DNA of 64,000 nt. It comes from Shewanella indica. GTDB taxonomy: Bacteria; Pseudomonadota; Gammaproteobacteria; Enterobacterales; Shewanellaceae. The notes below the pieces were generated by a model that saw only the letters and a program-made list of their open reading frames with translations, ran no database searches and was not told the DNA's origin. The number at the start of each line of letters is the position of its first letter. Within the stretch, counting starts at the first letter, position 1. Location of the stretch: assembly GCF_002836975.1 (NCBI RefSeq), contig NZ_NIJK01000026.1, forward strand, positions 48,429 through 112,428. Direction: 5' to 3'. Positions 1 to 12,434 of the stretch are shown one piece after another. The position numbers were made by a program, and so were the translations under genes.

Positions 1-192
1 TATATCATTCGTGCCAAGACAGGCTATGGTGTACGGCATACGCCGGCCATAGGTTGGTGGGTCGGTTGGTTGGAGTTGGACGACAACACTGTCTATTTCG
101 CCATTAACCTGGATCTGGCCTCAGCCGGCCAGTTACCGTTGCGCCAACAACTGGTGAAACAGGTGCTCAAGCAGGAACAGCTACTGCCTTGA
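1..192 (+). CDS. Class D (OXA-type) beta-lactamase, C-terminal fragment
   Basis: The window opens inside this gene and only the last 63 codons and the TGA stop are present. The fragment carries the KTG box of serine beta-lactamases (KTGYG, fragment residues 6-10) followed by GWWVGW, a pairing typical of class D enzymes, then the last strand and a helix. The protein is a periplasmic serine hydrolase that opens beta-lactams; the serine and SXV motifs lie upstream of the window. Shewanella species carry chromosomal class D carbapenemases (OXA-54 and OXA-55 families), and placement beside a LysR gene and a giant carboxylase fits that setting. The family call is firm. The OXA-55-like assignment is inference from the genus. 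Confidence 0.88.
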   Translation, partial: YIIRAKTGYGVRHTPAIGWWVGWLELDDNTVYFAINLDLASAGQLPLRQQLVKQVLKQEQLLP

Positions 193-296
193 GTATGGCT
201 GGCACGGAATATAGAGAGCCAAAAAATAAGTCACAGAAGGCCGACTTGTGTGCTGTGCTATTGATTCCTCAGCCTACTTTCATCTGCAAAGATTGG

Positions 297-1208
297 CTAC
301 ATCATTAAAGATTGCAATGACTCCTGACTGTTGAAGCGTTTGGTGAAAAAGTCCAGAAACACACTGATATTGGTCGCCAGTTGCCGACGGGAGGAATAGA
401 CGCCATAGACCTTAAAGGGCTCTATGGGCCATTCCTGCAGCAGCGGCACCAGGGCGCCACTGGCCAGTTCGTTCTTGCATACCGAATGGGACAACATGGC
501 GATGCCAAAATCATCCAGCGCCAGTTGCTTGACCATGATGGCACTGTTTACCCGAGTGCGGCGCCTGAAGCTGGCCATGGTTTTGCGGCTACCCTTTCCC
601 AGCGGCCAAATGGGGGCCGAACGGGAGGTACCCAGCAAGATACCATCGTGGCGGGCCAGATCTCTCGGGGTTGCCGGCGTTCCTTTGGACTTGAGATAGC
701 CAGGGCCTGCCACCAGAATCGGCTGACGTTCAAACAGGAGCCGGGCGACAAGATCCGAAGGCTGCAGCGGGCCATACTTGATGGCGATATCATAGCCTTC
801 GCCTACCAAGCCCACATCGGCATCGGTAAACTGTACATCCAGTTCGACCCCCGGATAGAGACGCATAAAGCCGCTGCAGAGATTGGCGATTAACTCTTGG
901 CTGAATGAAACCGGGATCGCAATCCGCAATGAACCGGAAACATCGTTATGGGTATTCTCGATTGTGGCTTTTGCCGCTTCCACTTCGTTGCAGATGCTGT
1001 CACAGTGTTGATAAAAGAGCGCGCCCACCTGAGTGAGGCTTATTGAGCGGGTATTTCGTTGCAGCAGACGTACCCCAAGCTGTTGTTCCAGTTGGGCGAT
1101 TTTTCGGCTAATGGTAGACTTTGGCAGGCCGGTTTCACGGGCCGCCTGAGAGAAGCCTTCTGCTCTGACCACTGCTGCAAATAGGAGCATCCCATTCAAA
1201 TCTGGCAT
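297..1208 (-). CDS. LysR-family transcriptional regulator
   Basis: A 303-residue LysR-type regulator of normal family length. The N-terminal winged helix-turn-helix covers residues 1-60 (FSQAARETGLPKSTISRKI, then LEQQLGVRLLQRNTR) and is followed by a helical linker and an effector-binding domain from about residue 90 (SGSLRIAIPVSF) to 290. It is convergent with the beta-lactamase gene and divergent from the acyl-CoA carboxylase gene, separated from the latter by 121 bases in which both promoters must lie. Regulation of the carboxylase or of itself is plausible from the divergent layout, but no operator was identified. The effector is unknown. Confidence 0.9.
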   Translation of the reverse strand: MPDLNGMLLFAAVVRAEGFSQAARETGLPKSTISRKIAQLEQQLGVRLLQRNTRSISLTQVGALFYQHCDSICNEVEAAKATIENTHNDVSGSLRIAIPVSFSQELIANLCSGFMRLYPGVELDVQFTDADVGLVGEGYDIAIKYGPLQPSDLVARLLFERQPILVAGPGYLKSKGTPATPRDLARHDGILLGTSRSAPIWPLGKGSRKTMASFRRRTRVNSAIMVKQLALDDFGIAMLSHSVCKNELASGALVPLLQEWPIEPFKVYGVYSSRRQLATNISVFLDFFTKRFNSQESLQSLMM

Positions 1209-1329
1209 GTTTTTATTACTGTCTCAAAAATGGAACATAGCGTCTAAGGCAGTTTAATGGCATTTGACGGGATAACAAAGGTATATTTACTGGCTAAAAA
1301 ATTTCAGAGGCTTAGCAGAGGATCGATAG

Positions 1330-4300
1330 ATGACCAGCAAGAAGCAGCCCGCAAACACGACTCAAGCCCAGACTCCGGATCCCCTGTTTTTGCAGGCGGA
1401 GCATTTGGCTAAAGATTTTTCGCTGTTCCCAGAGCACAGCAAACAGAGCCTTTCAGAAGAGATAAAGGGTCTGTTGGATGACGATGCCATCCAGAGTAAC
1501 TTAAAGTCATTGGCGCAGTTGGATGTGGATGGCTATGTTGCCAAAGTTATCCAGCCTACCCAGGACAAGAACCGCCCAGGTGCCAAAAGGATCATTGCCG
1601 ATCTGAAAGGCAAGATGATCGCCGAGAGCCACAACGGCCCATTCTACAGCGCCGAAATAGAGTTGAACTTTGGTGGTCGTAACCGCCGCATCGGTTTTAT
1701 TGCCCAGGAACGCACCACGGCCAACGGTGCCTGGATGCCGGAGCACCACCTGCAGGCCTGTGAGGCGATTCGCCATTTTGCCGAATTGTCCATGCCCATC
1801 GTTTACTTGATTGATACCCCCGGAGCCGATGCCGGTGAAGTGGCCAACAGCCACAACCAGGCGCATTCTATTTCTAAGGCGATTGCCGAGAGTGCCAACG
1901 TCGATGTGCCGACTCTGGGTATAGTGATTGGTGCTGGCTACTCGGGCGGGGCTATTCCACTGGCGGCGGCCAATATACTGTTGTCGCTGCGTGATGGTAT
2001 TTTCAACACCATTCAGCCTCAGGGCCTGCAGAGCATTGCTCGCAAGTACAACCTTTCATGGCAGGAGTGTGCCAAGTCTGTGGGCGTGTCCCCGGAAGAG
2101 CTTTACACTTCAGGTTGTATCGATGGCATTGTGGATTTCTCTCCTTATGATCGCGATGAGCGTCAGCACAATCTGCGCCGCGCCATCATCAGCGCCATCG
2201 AAGCCATTGAGCGCGCTGCGGTGCAGTTTGTAAAAGAATCCGATGACCTGCGCGAACATTATGATCGCAGCCTCAAGCGTTTCCTCGAGCCTTCCAAGAG
2301 CCTCAAGGCGTTGGAGTCCAACGCGGAAATGTCGGTTGCTATCAGCCCGACCATGCACCTTAACCTGTTCGGCAGCGCCTACCGTTATTTGCGTTATTTG
2401 ACCCTGCGTAGCCGTATTCACTCCATCTCAATGGATCAGTATGGTCGCCTGTCCAAGGTGAGTGTGCCGGAAGGGGATCTGTTGGCCCGGATCCAGAAAG
2501 AGCAGGAGAAGGTGTTCCAGGCTTGGCTGTCCAGTCCGGATAAACTGGTTTACGACGAAGAACTCAACAAACTGTGGAGTAACTTCATCTCCAAGCGTGA
2601 TGATGTTTCCACCGAGCGCAACATGCTGACCCGTCTGATCCTGGGTGAGCCGAAAGAGAACTACAAGAAGGCCCGTAAGGCGCTGTTGTTCAACATTGGT
2701 TGGTCTTTGTATCACCGCTGGAAGAGTAATGCCGCCAACAACTTCAAGGGGCTTATCCACTATCTGGAAACTCTGCCGGCAGAAGTGACCCAGGCGCCTT
2801 GGCCTGAACTGAACCAACTGACAGTATTGGATGTCGTGGTCAATGAAGAACTGCGTGAAGACTTCATTTGGCAGTGTTACAACATCCTGATCTTTAACGC
2901 GCTGTACGACAATGTCGTGGGTAACCTGGCCTCTATCGCCAAGGAAGCCATGATGGCCAAGAGCCTGTCGCGTCAGTCTGTTGATGGCTTGCTGCACAAG
3001 TCTATCGACCGGGCGATTTCCACTCAGGATACCGCCAACGACAAGAGCAAGTTCTACAAGTGGCTGAAGTACTTCATGTCACAGTCCAACCGCGCTGAAC
3101 TGCTGACCAAGACTGAGCAGTGGAAGAGTGTGGGTTTCCCACAACTGAACGATTCGCTGTTTGTTATCCTGACTTACTTCTTCGAACGTCTGTTGCCGGA
3201 ATACTTCGACAGTGAAGAGGATAAGGGCAAGTACACAGGTGCCATCAACCCGGTGCGTATCGGTCGTCGTAAGGACTTCTGGAACCGTTTGACCATGGGT
3301 TACCAGGATCTGCTGATCCAGAAGGTGCTGCGTGACGAGAAGAAAGCCGGCAATATGACCTGGGAAAATATCATCGCCAAGTTCTTCAAGAACTTCGATG
3401 AGCTCAACGGCGACAAGATGTCGGCCAACCTGCTCAACTTCCCAGGTTTCCGTCTCTCTATTGAAGATGCACTCGACAAGGGCATTCGCCCCTGCGGTTT
3501 GATCACGGGTCTGGCAGACTTTGAACATGGCGGTAAGGCGCTGCGTGTCGGGGTTGCCGTATCCAACACCGCCTTCCAGGCCGGTGCTTTCGATATGGCC
3601 AGTGCCGAGAAGTTCTCTGCGCTGCTTATTGAGTGTGCCAAGCGCAGGTTGCCGGTGATCTGCTTTATCAGCTCCGGCGGTATGCAGACCAAAGAGGGGG
3701 CTGCTGCGCTGTTCTCCATGGCCGTGGTGAACGATCGTATTACCCGTTTCGTGCGTGACAACGAACTGCCTGTGTTGATGTTCGGTTTTGGTGACTGTAC
3801 CGGTGGAGCTCAGGCATCCTTCGTGACTCACCCTCTGGTGCAGACTTATTATCTGTCCGGTACCAATATGCCGTTTGCCGGTCAGATGGTGGTACCTGCT
3901 TATCTGCCATCCACTTCGACTCTGTCCAACTACCTGTCCAAGGTACCCGGAGCGATGAATGGCCTGGTCAACAATCCATTCAGCAGTCAGCTCGATGAAC
4001 AGCTCAAGAGCATAGATCCTCTAATGCCTATGCCTAACGCTGAGATAAGTGATGTGTTGACCAATGCTCTGTCGACTCTGGTGGTTGAAGTTGAAGAGGT
4101 CAGCGAAGAGATAGTTCAGGACGATCCTCGTGCCCTGATGAAGCCTATCGACAAGGTGCTGGTACATGCCCGAGGCTGTACTGCGGTGAAACTGATCCGC
4201 AAGGCTCACGACAATGGCATTAATGTGGTACTGGTGGCGTCCGATCCTGATATGACTTCGGTTCCTGCCGACATGCTCAAGGAAAACGACAAGCTGGTTT

Positions 4301-5883
4301 GTCTCGGCGGTAATACTTCCGACGAGTCCTACCTGAACGCTTACTCAGTGTTGAAAGTGGCCGAGTATGAGCAGGTAGACGCACTGCACCCTGGTATCGG
4401 CTTCCTGTCGGAAAGCCCACAGTTTGCTGCCCTGTGTGTGAACAACGGCGTGAACTTTGTTGGTCCAAGTGTGCACTCGATGACAACCATGGGTAACAAG
4501 TCCAACGCCATCAAGACCTCTCAGGCGCAGAATGTGCCCGTGGTACCAGGCTCTCACGGTATTTTGACCAACGCCGAGCAAGCGGTTAACGTGGCCAACG
4601 AAATCGGCTACCCAGTGCTGCTTAAAGCGGTACAAGGTGGTGGCGGTAAGGGTATCCAAGTGGTTAAGCGCCCCGAGGATATGATTGGCCTGTTCCAGAA
4701 AACCTCCACCGAAGCGGCTGCCGCTTTTGGTAACGGTGACCTGTACCTGGAAAAATATGTGACTTCCCTGCGTCACATTGAAGTTCAGCTGCTGCGTGAC
4801 AAGTTCGGCAACACCAAGGTACTGGGTCTGCGTGACTGCTCGGTGCAGCGTAACAACCAGAAGGTGATTGAAGAGTCCGGTTCCACCATGCTGCCTGAAG
4901 AACTCAAGCAGAAGGTGATGGAATACACCCGTGCTCTGGGTGATGCCACCGACTATATGGGCGCAGGTACCGTTGAGTTCATCTATAACCTGGATGCCAA
5001 CGAAGTCTACTTTATGGAGATGAATACCCGTCTGCAGGTAGAGCACCCGGTAACCGAAGCGACTTCCGGTATTGATATCGTCAGCGCCCAATTCGATGTG
5101 GCAGCCGGTCGCTCCATTGAAGATCTGCAGCCGCAGGAAATCGGTTATGCGATGGAAGTGCGGGTGACAGCCGAGAAGGCGGCACTGGACAGCCAGGGCG
5201 TTCTGCAGTTGGTGCCAAACCCGGGGCTTATCACTGAGTGCGTGATGCCTGAGCGCGATGATGTGGAAATCATCTCTATCGCGGCCGATGGCAAAGAAGT
5301 GTCGCCATACTACGACAGCCTGATTGCCCAGATCATCATCCGTGGTGAAAGCCGGGACGATGTGATTGCCAAGATGTATGACTATCTGGATCAGGTGGTC
5401 ATCAAGGGTATCGCCACCAACATCCCGCTGCTGAAGCGGATCCTGGCCGACGAGACCTTCCGTGAAGGCGTGTATGACACCAACTATCTGCCGCGCCTGA
5501 TGGCCGAGCTGGATATCCCTGCCCTGATCGCCGAAATGGAAGCCGCTGCCGAAACTCAAGGTGTGGATACCGAATCGCTGCGTGTGGGTGAGTCCAACGA
5601 GCTCAAGGTGTTGGCTCAGGGCGCGGGTATCTTCTATACCTCTCCGGCACCGGGCGAAGCCGACTTCGTCAAGGAAGGCGATATAGTGACCGTCGATCAG
5701 ACGCTGGCACTGACCGAAGCGATGAAGATGTTCTCTCAGGTGACACTGGCAGGCTTTAACCGCAAAGGCGCCGAGCTGTATCCAGAGGACAAGAAATACC
5801 GCATCGAGCGGATCCTCAACAGTAATGGTCAACAGGTGTCCCAAGGCGATTTGCTGTTTGTGGTTTCCCCAGTGGAAGACTGA
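1330..5883 (+). CDS. Single-chain multidomain acyl-CoA (acetyl-CoA) carboxylase
   Basis: A 1517-residue biotin-dependent carboxylase combining all activities in one chain. Residues about 60-300 resemble the AccA carboxyltransferase half (IDTPGADAG near 161, GYSGGA near 203). A long helical linker without a recognised domain follows (about 300-690). Residues about 690-900 resemble the AccD half (ICFISSGGMQTKEG near 777). Biotin carboxylase spans about 937-1385, with the glycine-rich ATP loop GGGGKG near 1103 and MEMNTRLQVEHPVTE near 1228. The C-terminus is a biotinyl domain with EAMKM, the biotinylated lysine being Lys1466. The expected reaction is ATP- and bicarbonate-dependent carboxylation of a short acyl-CoA. 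The domain order differs from eukaryotic ACC. Whether it replaces or supplements separate AccABCD subunits cannot be seen here. The ATG at 1330 follows AGAGGA. Confidence 0.87.
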   Translation: MTSKKQPANTTQAQTPDPLFLQAEHLAKDFSLFPEHSKQSLSEEIKGLLDDDAIQSNLKSLAQLDVDGYVAKVIQPTQDKNRPGAKRIIADLKGKMIAESHNGPFYSAEIELNFGGRNRRIGFIAQERTTANGAWMPEHHLQACEAIRHFAELSMPIVYLIDTPGADAGEVANSHNQAHSISKAIAESANVDVPTLGIVIGAGYSGGAIPLAAANILLSLRDGIFNTIQPQGLQSIARKYNLSWQECAKSVGVSPEELYTSGCIDGIVDFSPYDRDERQHNLRRAIISAIEAIERAAVQFVKESDDLREHYDRSLKRFLEPSKSLKALESNAEMSVAISPTMHLNLFGSAYRYLRYLTLRSRIHSISMDQYGRLSKVSVPEGDLLARIQKEQEKVFQAWLSSPDKLVYDEELNKLWSNFISKRDDVSTERNMLTRLILGEPKENYKKARKALLFNIGWSLYHRWKSNAANNFKGLIHYLETLPAEVTQAPWPELNQLTVLDVVVNEELREDFIWQCYNILIFNALYDNVVGNLASIAKEAMMAKSLSRQSVDGLLHKSIDRAISTQDTANDKSKFYKWLKYFMSQSNRAELLTKTEQWKSVGFPQLNDSLFVILTYFFERLLPEYFDSEEDKGKYTGAINPVRIGRRKDFWNRLTMGYQDLLIQKVLRDEKKAGNMTWENIIAKFFKNFDELNGDKMSANLLNFPGFRLSIEDALDKGIRPCGLITGLADFEHGGKALRVGVAVSNTAFQAGAFDMASAEKFSALLIECAKRRLPVICFISSGGMQTKEGAAALFSMAVVNDRITRFVRDNELPVLMFGFGDCTGGAQASFVTHPLVQTYYLSGTNMPFAGQMVVPAYLPSTSTLSNYLSKVPGAMNGLVNNPFSSQLDEQLKSIDPLMPMPNAEISDVLTNALSTLVVEVEEVSEEIVQDDPRALMKPIDKVLVHARGCTAVKLIRKAHDNGINVVLVASDPDMTSVPADMLKENDKLVCLGGNTSDESYLNAYSVLKVAEYEQVDALHPGIGFLSESPQFAALCVNNGVNFVGPSVHSMTTMGNKSNAIKTSQAQNVPVVPGSHGILTNAEQAVNVANEIGYPVLLKAVQGGGGKGIQVVKRPEDMIGLFQKTSTEAAAAFGNGDLYLEKYVTSLRHIEVQLLRDKFGNTKVLGLRDCSVQRNNQKVIEESGSTMLPEELKQKVMEYTRALGDATDYMGAGTVEFIYNLDANEVYFMEMNTRLQVEHPVTEATSGIDIVSAQFDVAAGRSIEDLQPQEIGYAMEVRVTAEKAALDSQGVLQLVPNPGLITECVMPERDDVEIISIAADGKEVSPYYDSLIAQIIIRGESRDDVIAKMYDYLDQVVIKGIATNIPLLKRILADETFREGVYDTNYLPRLMAELDIPALIAEMEAAAETQGVDTESLRVGESNELKVLAQGAGIFYTSPAPGEADFVKEGDIVTVDQTLALTEAMKMFSQVTLAGFNRKGAELYPEDKKYRIERILNSNGQQVSQGDLLFVVSPVED

Positions 5884-5955
5884 GGTTACAGATAGTCAGC
5901 TCAGGTAAATCGTGAACTGTTAAGCCTGAGTGTTTGCAGTTTCATTTATAAAGTT

Positions 5956-5990
5956 AAAAATCCGGTGGCTAACAGTCATCGGATTTTTTT
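5956..5990 (+). terminator. Rho-independent terminator of the carboxylase gene
   Basis: A 12-bp stem (AATCCGGTGGCT with AGTCATCGGATT, two G-U pairs) closes a 3-base loop and is followed by a run of seven T. It lies 75 bases after the carboxylase stop. Confidence 0.85.
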
Positions 5991-6137
5991 ATTTAACTCT
6001 CAGCATACCTTACACCATTGCCTAAGGTCTTGCTGAAAGCTTGTCTGCCATTGGCTTGTTTCCCATCATGCTGGTTTAAGTTCCTATCTGCGGAACATAG
6101 ACATTAAATGACAACCAATATTATAAAAATCAATATG

Positions 6138-6173
6138 ATAAAAAAATGCCAGTCGCCCTAAAGCTGACTGGCA
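6138..6173 (-). terminator. Rho-independent terminator of the outer-membrane protein gene
   Basis: Read on the minus strand, TGCCAGTC and GACTGGCA form a perfect 8-bp stem with an 11-base loop, followed by seven T. It lies about 100 bases beyond the stop of the leftward barrel-protein gene. Confidence 0.8.
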
Positions 6174-6272
6174 CTTGCCAAATGGTCAATAGTTGATGAA
6201 TGAAGAAGAATGAGTTTAAAATTCCCGGGTACTTAAACTATCAGTACCCTTTGAAAACTATGTCAATACAGT

Positions 6273-6815
6273 TTAGAACTTGTAATCCAAGGTCAAATAT
6301 ACTTGCTGGCTGTCATTAATTTCGATGCCGTTCTTTTCATAGTCCTGGGCCAGGTAACGATAGCCAAGATCTGAGGAGAAATGTTCACTCCATTTGTACT
6401 GGACACCGACTTGACCACCCCAGACGAAATCTGTTGAAGATTTGCCGGCAATCTTGTTGTCATTGGCGCCCATACTGACACCGGCGAACAGATTGACATC
6501 TTTATGCACCGGCAATAGGTAATCATAGGATACCAGCCAGCTGTATTGTTCCTGTTTGTAGTTGTTGGCGGCAACGCTGAACTTATCTTCCATGTAACCA
6601 AAAGTACCGGTAATACGGTGTTGCTGTTCAATCAGCATACCTATACGTGCCTGATAGCTCATATCTTCGGTGTCTTTATTGACTACGCCCTCAATTTCAT
6701 CAGCCTGGTAGCCCAGACCTGCCCCGGCGAAGTACTCTATTTCGACTGCTTGTGCACTGCTACATACCAATGCTGCTCCTGCAGCCATCATCATTATTTT
6801 GTTCAGTTTCATCAT
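6273..6815 (-). CDS. Small outer-membrane beta-barrel protein
   Basis: A 180-residue exported protein. A Sec signal peptide occupies residues 1-23, cleaved after SSAQA. The mature part has alternating polar/aromatic strands (VEIEYFAGAGLGYQ, QYSWLVSYDYLLP, VWGGQVGVQYKW, QQVYLTLDYKF) and ends in the C-terminal phenylalanine expected of BAM substrates, so an eight-stranded OmpA-like or opacity-type barrel is likely. Two adjacent ATG codons open the gene. AGGAG lies 3 bases from the first and 6 from the second (position 6812), so the second may be the true start. The specific role is not recognisable, and the gene has its own terminator. Confidence 0.75.
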   Translation of the reverse strand: MMKLNKIMMMAAGAALVCSSAQAVEIEYFAGAGLGYQADEIEGVVNKDTEDMSYQARIGMLIEQQHRITGTFGYMEDKFSVAANNYKQEQYSWLVSYDYLLPVHKDVNLFAGVSMGANDNKIAGKSSTDFVWGGQVGVQYKWSEHFSSDLGYRYLAQDYEKNGIEINDSQQVYLTLDYKF

Positions 6816-7208
6816 AGACTCCTAAGACTGCTAAGTCGTTTTATCAAAATGTTTATCGGGTTGATGAGTCATACTTTAAGGTAAGTTAAGCGCTTACAGA
6901 AGCCCGCAACTATGTGTCTCTTTGTCTCAAAAAATAGAACAATAAGAGCCTTGTCACAGAGATAGCTTCAGATCTTGTGTGATAACTATGAGGGGAGGGG
7001 ATGATGCTGGGATTGCCGCCGCTAAAGTCTCTATCTACTTGATTATATTGTGTATTTTGGGTTGTCCAAGTTGGAGTTGTTAGGCCGGTTGTGCACAAGT
7101 CCCATGCGTGCGTAGCGTCGGTTTACCGGCTTGGATGTAAGGTGTTTTAAGCCGTCGAAGCTCCAAGCTCATTCATATAATTTTATTATTTAACAGTTGG
7201 TTAGGTTT

Positions 7209-7400
7209 TTATTGGCGATTTGGTGAGTGCATGTTTTTACCCTTCCTGAACCTGAGCTGACTCATTGCTAATAATCCTTCGGGATATCCAACACCGCTGA
7301 TATAGATGCTGATGTTTTCGCGGCCTTTACACCAGTCATCAGGACGAAAGCCCAGAGGGCTGTGATTGGAGACAATAACGGGTTTTGGGAAGCGCTTGTT
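7209..7400 (-). pseudogene. Possible remnant of a coding sequence, no start codon
   Basis: On the minus strand 63 codons are open between a TAA and the final TAA. The translation has protein-like composition (for example GFRPDDWCKGRENISIYISG and GYPEGLLAMSQ), but there is no in-frame start before a late internal ATG and no ribosome-binding site. It could be the 3' end of a decayed gene or chance. I do not recognise the family. Confidence 0.3.
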
Positions 7401-7424
7401 TTAAAGAGGAACAATGGTCAGCAA

Positions 7425-7460
7425 TCAGGGGCTCTGATGAGAAAAGGAGAGAGCCCCTGA
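7425..7460 (-). terminator. Inverted repeat downstream of metH, possible terminator
   Basis: TCAGGGGCTC and GAGCCCCTGA are perfectly complementary over 10 bp with a 16-base loop, 30 bases beyond the metH stop. There is no T-run on the minus strand, so it may be a transcript-stabilising hairpin instead of an intrinsic terminator. Confidence 0.45.
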
Positions 7461-7490
7461 ACAGCTCAGTTGTTCGCTTAAGAGCCTCTT

Positions 7491-11210
<3,720 letters not shown>

Positions 11211-11351
11211 AGGGTTACCTTTCATACCTGTCTTATTGCTGTTTTACATTCGCGGTGCTTGGCATCCGCGACATCATCTCTGCCGACCTGACGCCCGGGA
11301 CACTATCTGGCATGATAGCCAAAGGCGTGTGTGGGCGCGGAAAGTTATTTT

Positions 11352-11375
11352 GGACATTTATACGTGTAGACGTCC
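11352..11375 (-). promoter_or_regulatory. Probable MetJ operator (tandem met boxes) for metH
   Basis: Three contiguous 8-mers, GGACATTT, ATACGTGT and AGACGTCC, match the met-box consensus AGACGTCT at 5, 6 and 7 of 8 positions. MetJ binds tandem met boxes with AdoMet as corepressor. The array lies about 140 bases upstream of the preferred metH start, in the metH-cobC divergent region. No MetJ gene is in the window, so this is inference from pattern. Confidence 0.55.
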
Positions 11376-11451
11376 ATAATATACGGATTCCGGCGGCCTG
11401 CGGCAAGGTTAAATTGGCCCGGTAACCACCGGACTCTGACGGGAGAAGTGT

Positions 11452-12192
11452 GTGGCTGAACATAGGCAACTGAATATCTATCTGCTGCGGCACGGTGAAT
11501 GTGAAGGCGGCGAGATTATCCGCGGCCGCAGTGATGTGGCCCTGAGCGATGAGGGCAAAGCGCAGATGTGGCGTAGCTGGCGGGCTATCAGTAGTGCGCT
11601 GGAACAGTTGCCGAAAGCGCCCGAAAGCCTGGTGCTGCTGAGCTCTCCGGCCCAGCGTTGCCAGGCCTTTGCCGCCGAGCTCAAGGCCGATATGCCTGAC
11701 TATTTCCCGGCGCCGCTGCAGCAGCATGACTGGCTCTGGGAGCTGGACTTCGGTGACTGGGACGGCATGAAGGTGGCGAGTGTCTATCAGCAGCATAGCG
11801 AGGCGGCCGAAGCCTTCTGGCGTGACCCTGTGGCCAATACTCCGCCGGGCGGGGAATCGCTGCCAGCCTTTCGTAGCCGGGTGTTGGATGGCTGGCAGAC
11901 TATGGTGCAGCGCTGGCTTGCGAGAGAGGTTAGTTCTTCCGAAGGCTCTGGTTCTTCAGCAAGCGCCGATGCGGCACTGATCTTGACTCACAGCGGGGTT
12001 ATCCGGCTGCTGCTGGCCGAGATTTTGCTGCCGGGGCAAATACCGCCTGCGGCAGTGTTCAACGCCTTGGAGCTACCTTATGCGGCCTGGGTCAGAATAA
12101 CCCTCTATGCCAGCCGTGATGCCAGCGGTGATGCCAGCGGTGAAAGTGACCAGGAATGGCAGTGTTTCAGCAAGCTCCACTGGCCGCAATAG
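11452..12192 (+). CDS. cobC: Histidine phosphatase family protein, probable alpha-ribazole phosphatase
   Basis: A 246-residue phosphoglycerate-mutase-like phosphatase. The catalytic RHGE motif is at the N-terminus (LLRHGECEGG), with WELDFGDWDG and ILTHSGVIRLLLAE further on, the usual second arginine/histidine motifs. In a cobalamin locus this family dephosphorylates alpha-ribazole phosphate or adenosylcobalamin phosphate. The start is GTG at 11452 with GGGAGAA 5 bases upstream. It precedes the riboswitch, so it is not controlled by it and must have a promoter in the metH divergent region. The C-terminus has a short repetitive stretch (DASGDASGES). Function is inferred from family plus neighbours. 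Confidence 0.82.
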   Translation: MAEHRQLNIYLLRHGECEGGEIIRGRSDVALSDEGKAQMWRSWRAISSALEQLPKAPESLVLLSSPAQRCQAFAAELKADMPDYFPAPLQQHDWLWELDFGDWDGMKVASVYQQHSEAAEAFWRDPVANTPPGGESLPAFRSRVLDGWQTMVQRWLAREVSSSEGSGSSASADAALILTHSGVIRLLLAEILLPGQIPPAAVFNALELPYAAWVRITLYASRDASGDASGESDQEWQCFSKLHWPQ

Positions 12193-12278
12193 TGCTGCGC
12201 TATTGCGCCGGGCAATTGTGCCGGGCGATAAAACCGGGATAATAACCCCAAATGGCCGCCAAGTGCGGCAGCAGCCAG

Positions 12279-12390
12279 GGTGTTGGCGCCTTTGCAGGTG
12301 AACCAACCCAGGGAACCGGGAAAGCCCGGACTGTGCCCGCAACTGTGAGTCGCCTTTGGCGGCGAGTCAGGAGACCTGCCCAGGCTGATA
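12279..12390 (+). promoter_or_regulatory. Cobalamin (B12) riboswitch aptamer
   Basis: Hallmarks are present in order: GCAGGTG at 12294, AGGGAA at 12310, TGCCCGCAACTGTGA at 12334 and the B12 box AGTCAGGAGACCTGCC at 12365-12380. The early GCAGGT can pair with ACCTGC of the B12 box to close the aptamer. Adenosylcobalamin binding normally shuts off downstream genes. The hairpin 12404-12424 just downstream covers the Shine-Dalgarno of the next ORF, which points to translational control. It heads the ABC transporter/cobT/S/U/Q/O operon. Confidence 0.93.
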
Positions 12391-12434
12391 AACCAAACCA
12401 GAAACCCGGGCGGGTAAACCGGGGGAGCGAATAG

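Larger units (their letters stand above)
6816..7490. other. Gene-poor intergenic stretch between the barrel gene and metH
   Basis: 675 bases without a convincing intact gene. It holds the promoter region of the leftward barrel-protein gene, an open minus-strand stretch at 7209-7400 that may be a gene remnant, and a 10-bp inverted repeat at 7425-7460 beyond metH. Confidence 0.6.

Noticed and set aside
4345..5844. A 499-codon open frame on the minus strand inside the acyl-CoA carboxylase gene
   Set aside because: It lies opposite conserved biotin carboxylase and biotinyl domains, its translation is His/Gln/Leu-rich with no domain, and it reflects codon bias of the real gene.
11226..11451. A second cobalamin riboswitch or an AdoMet riboswitch upstream of metH or cobC
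   Set aside because: No B12 box or conserved aptamer core is present there; the met-box array explains metH regulation better.
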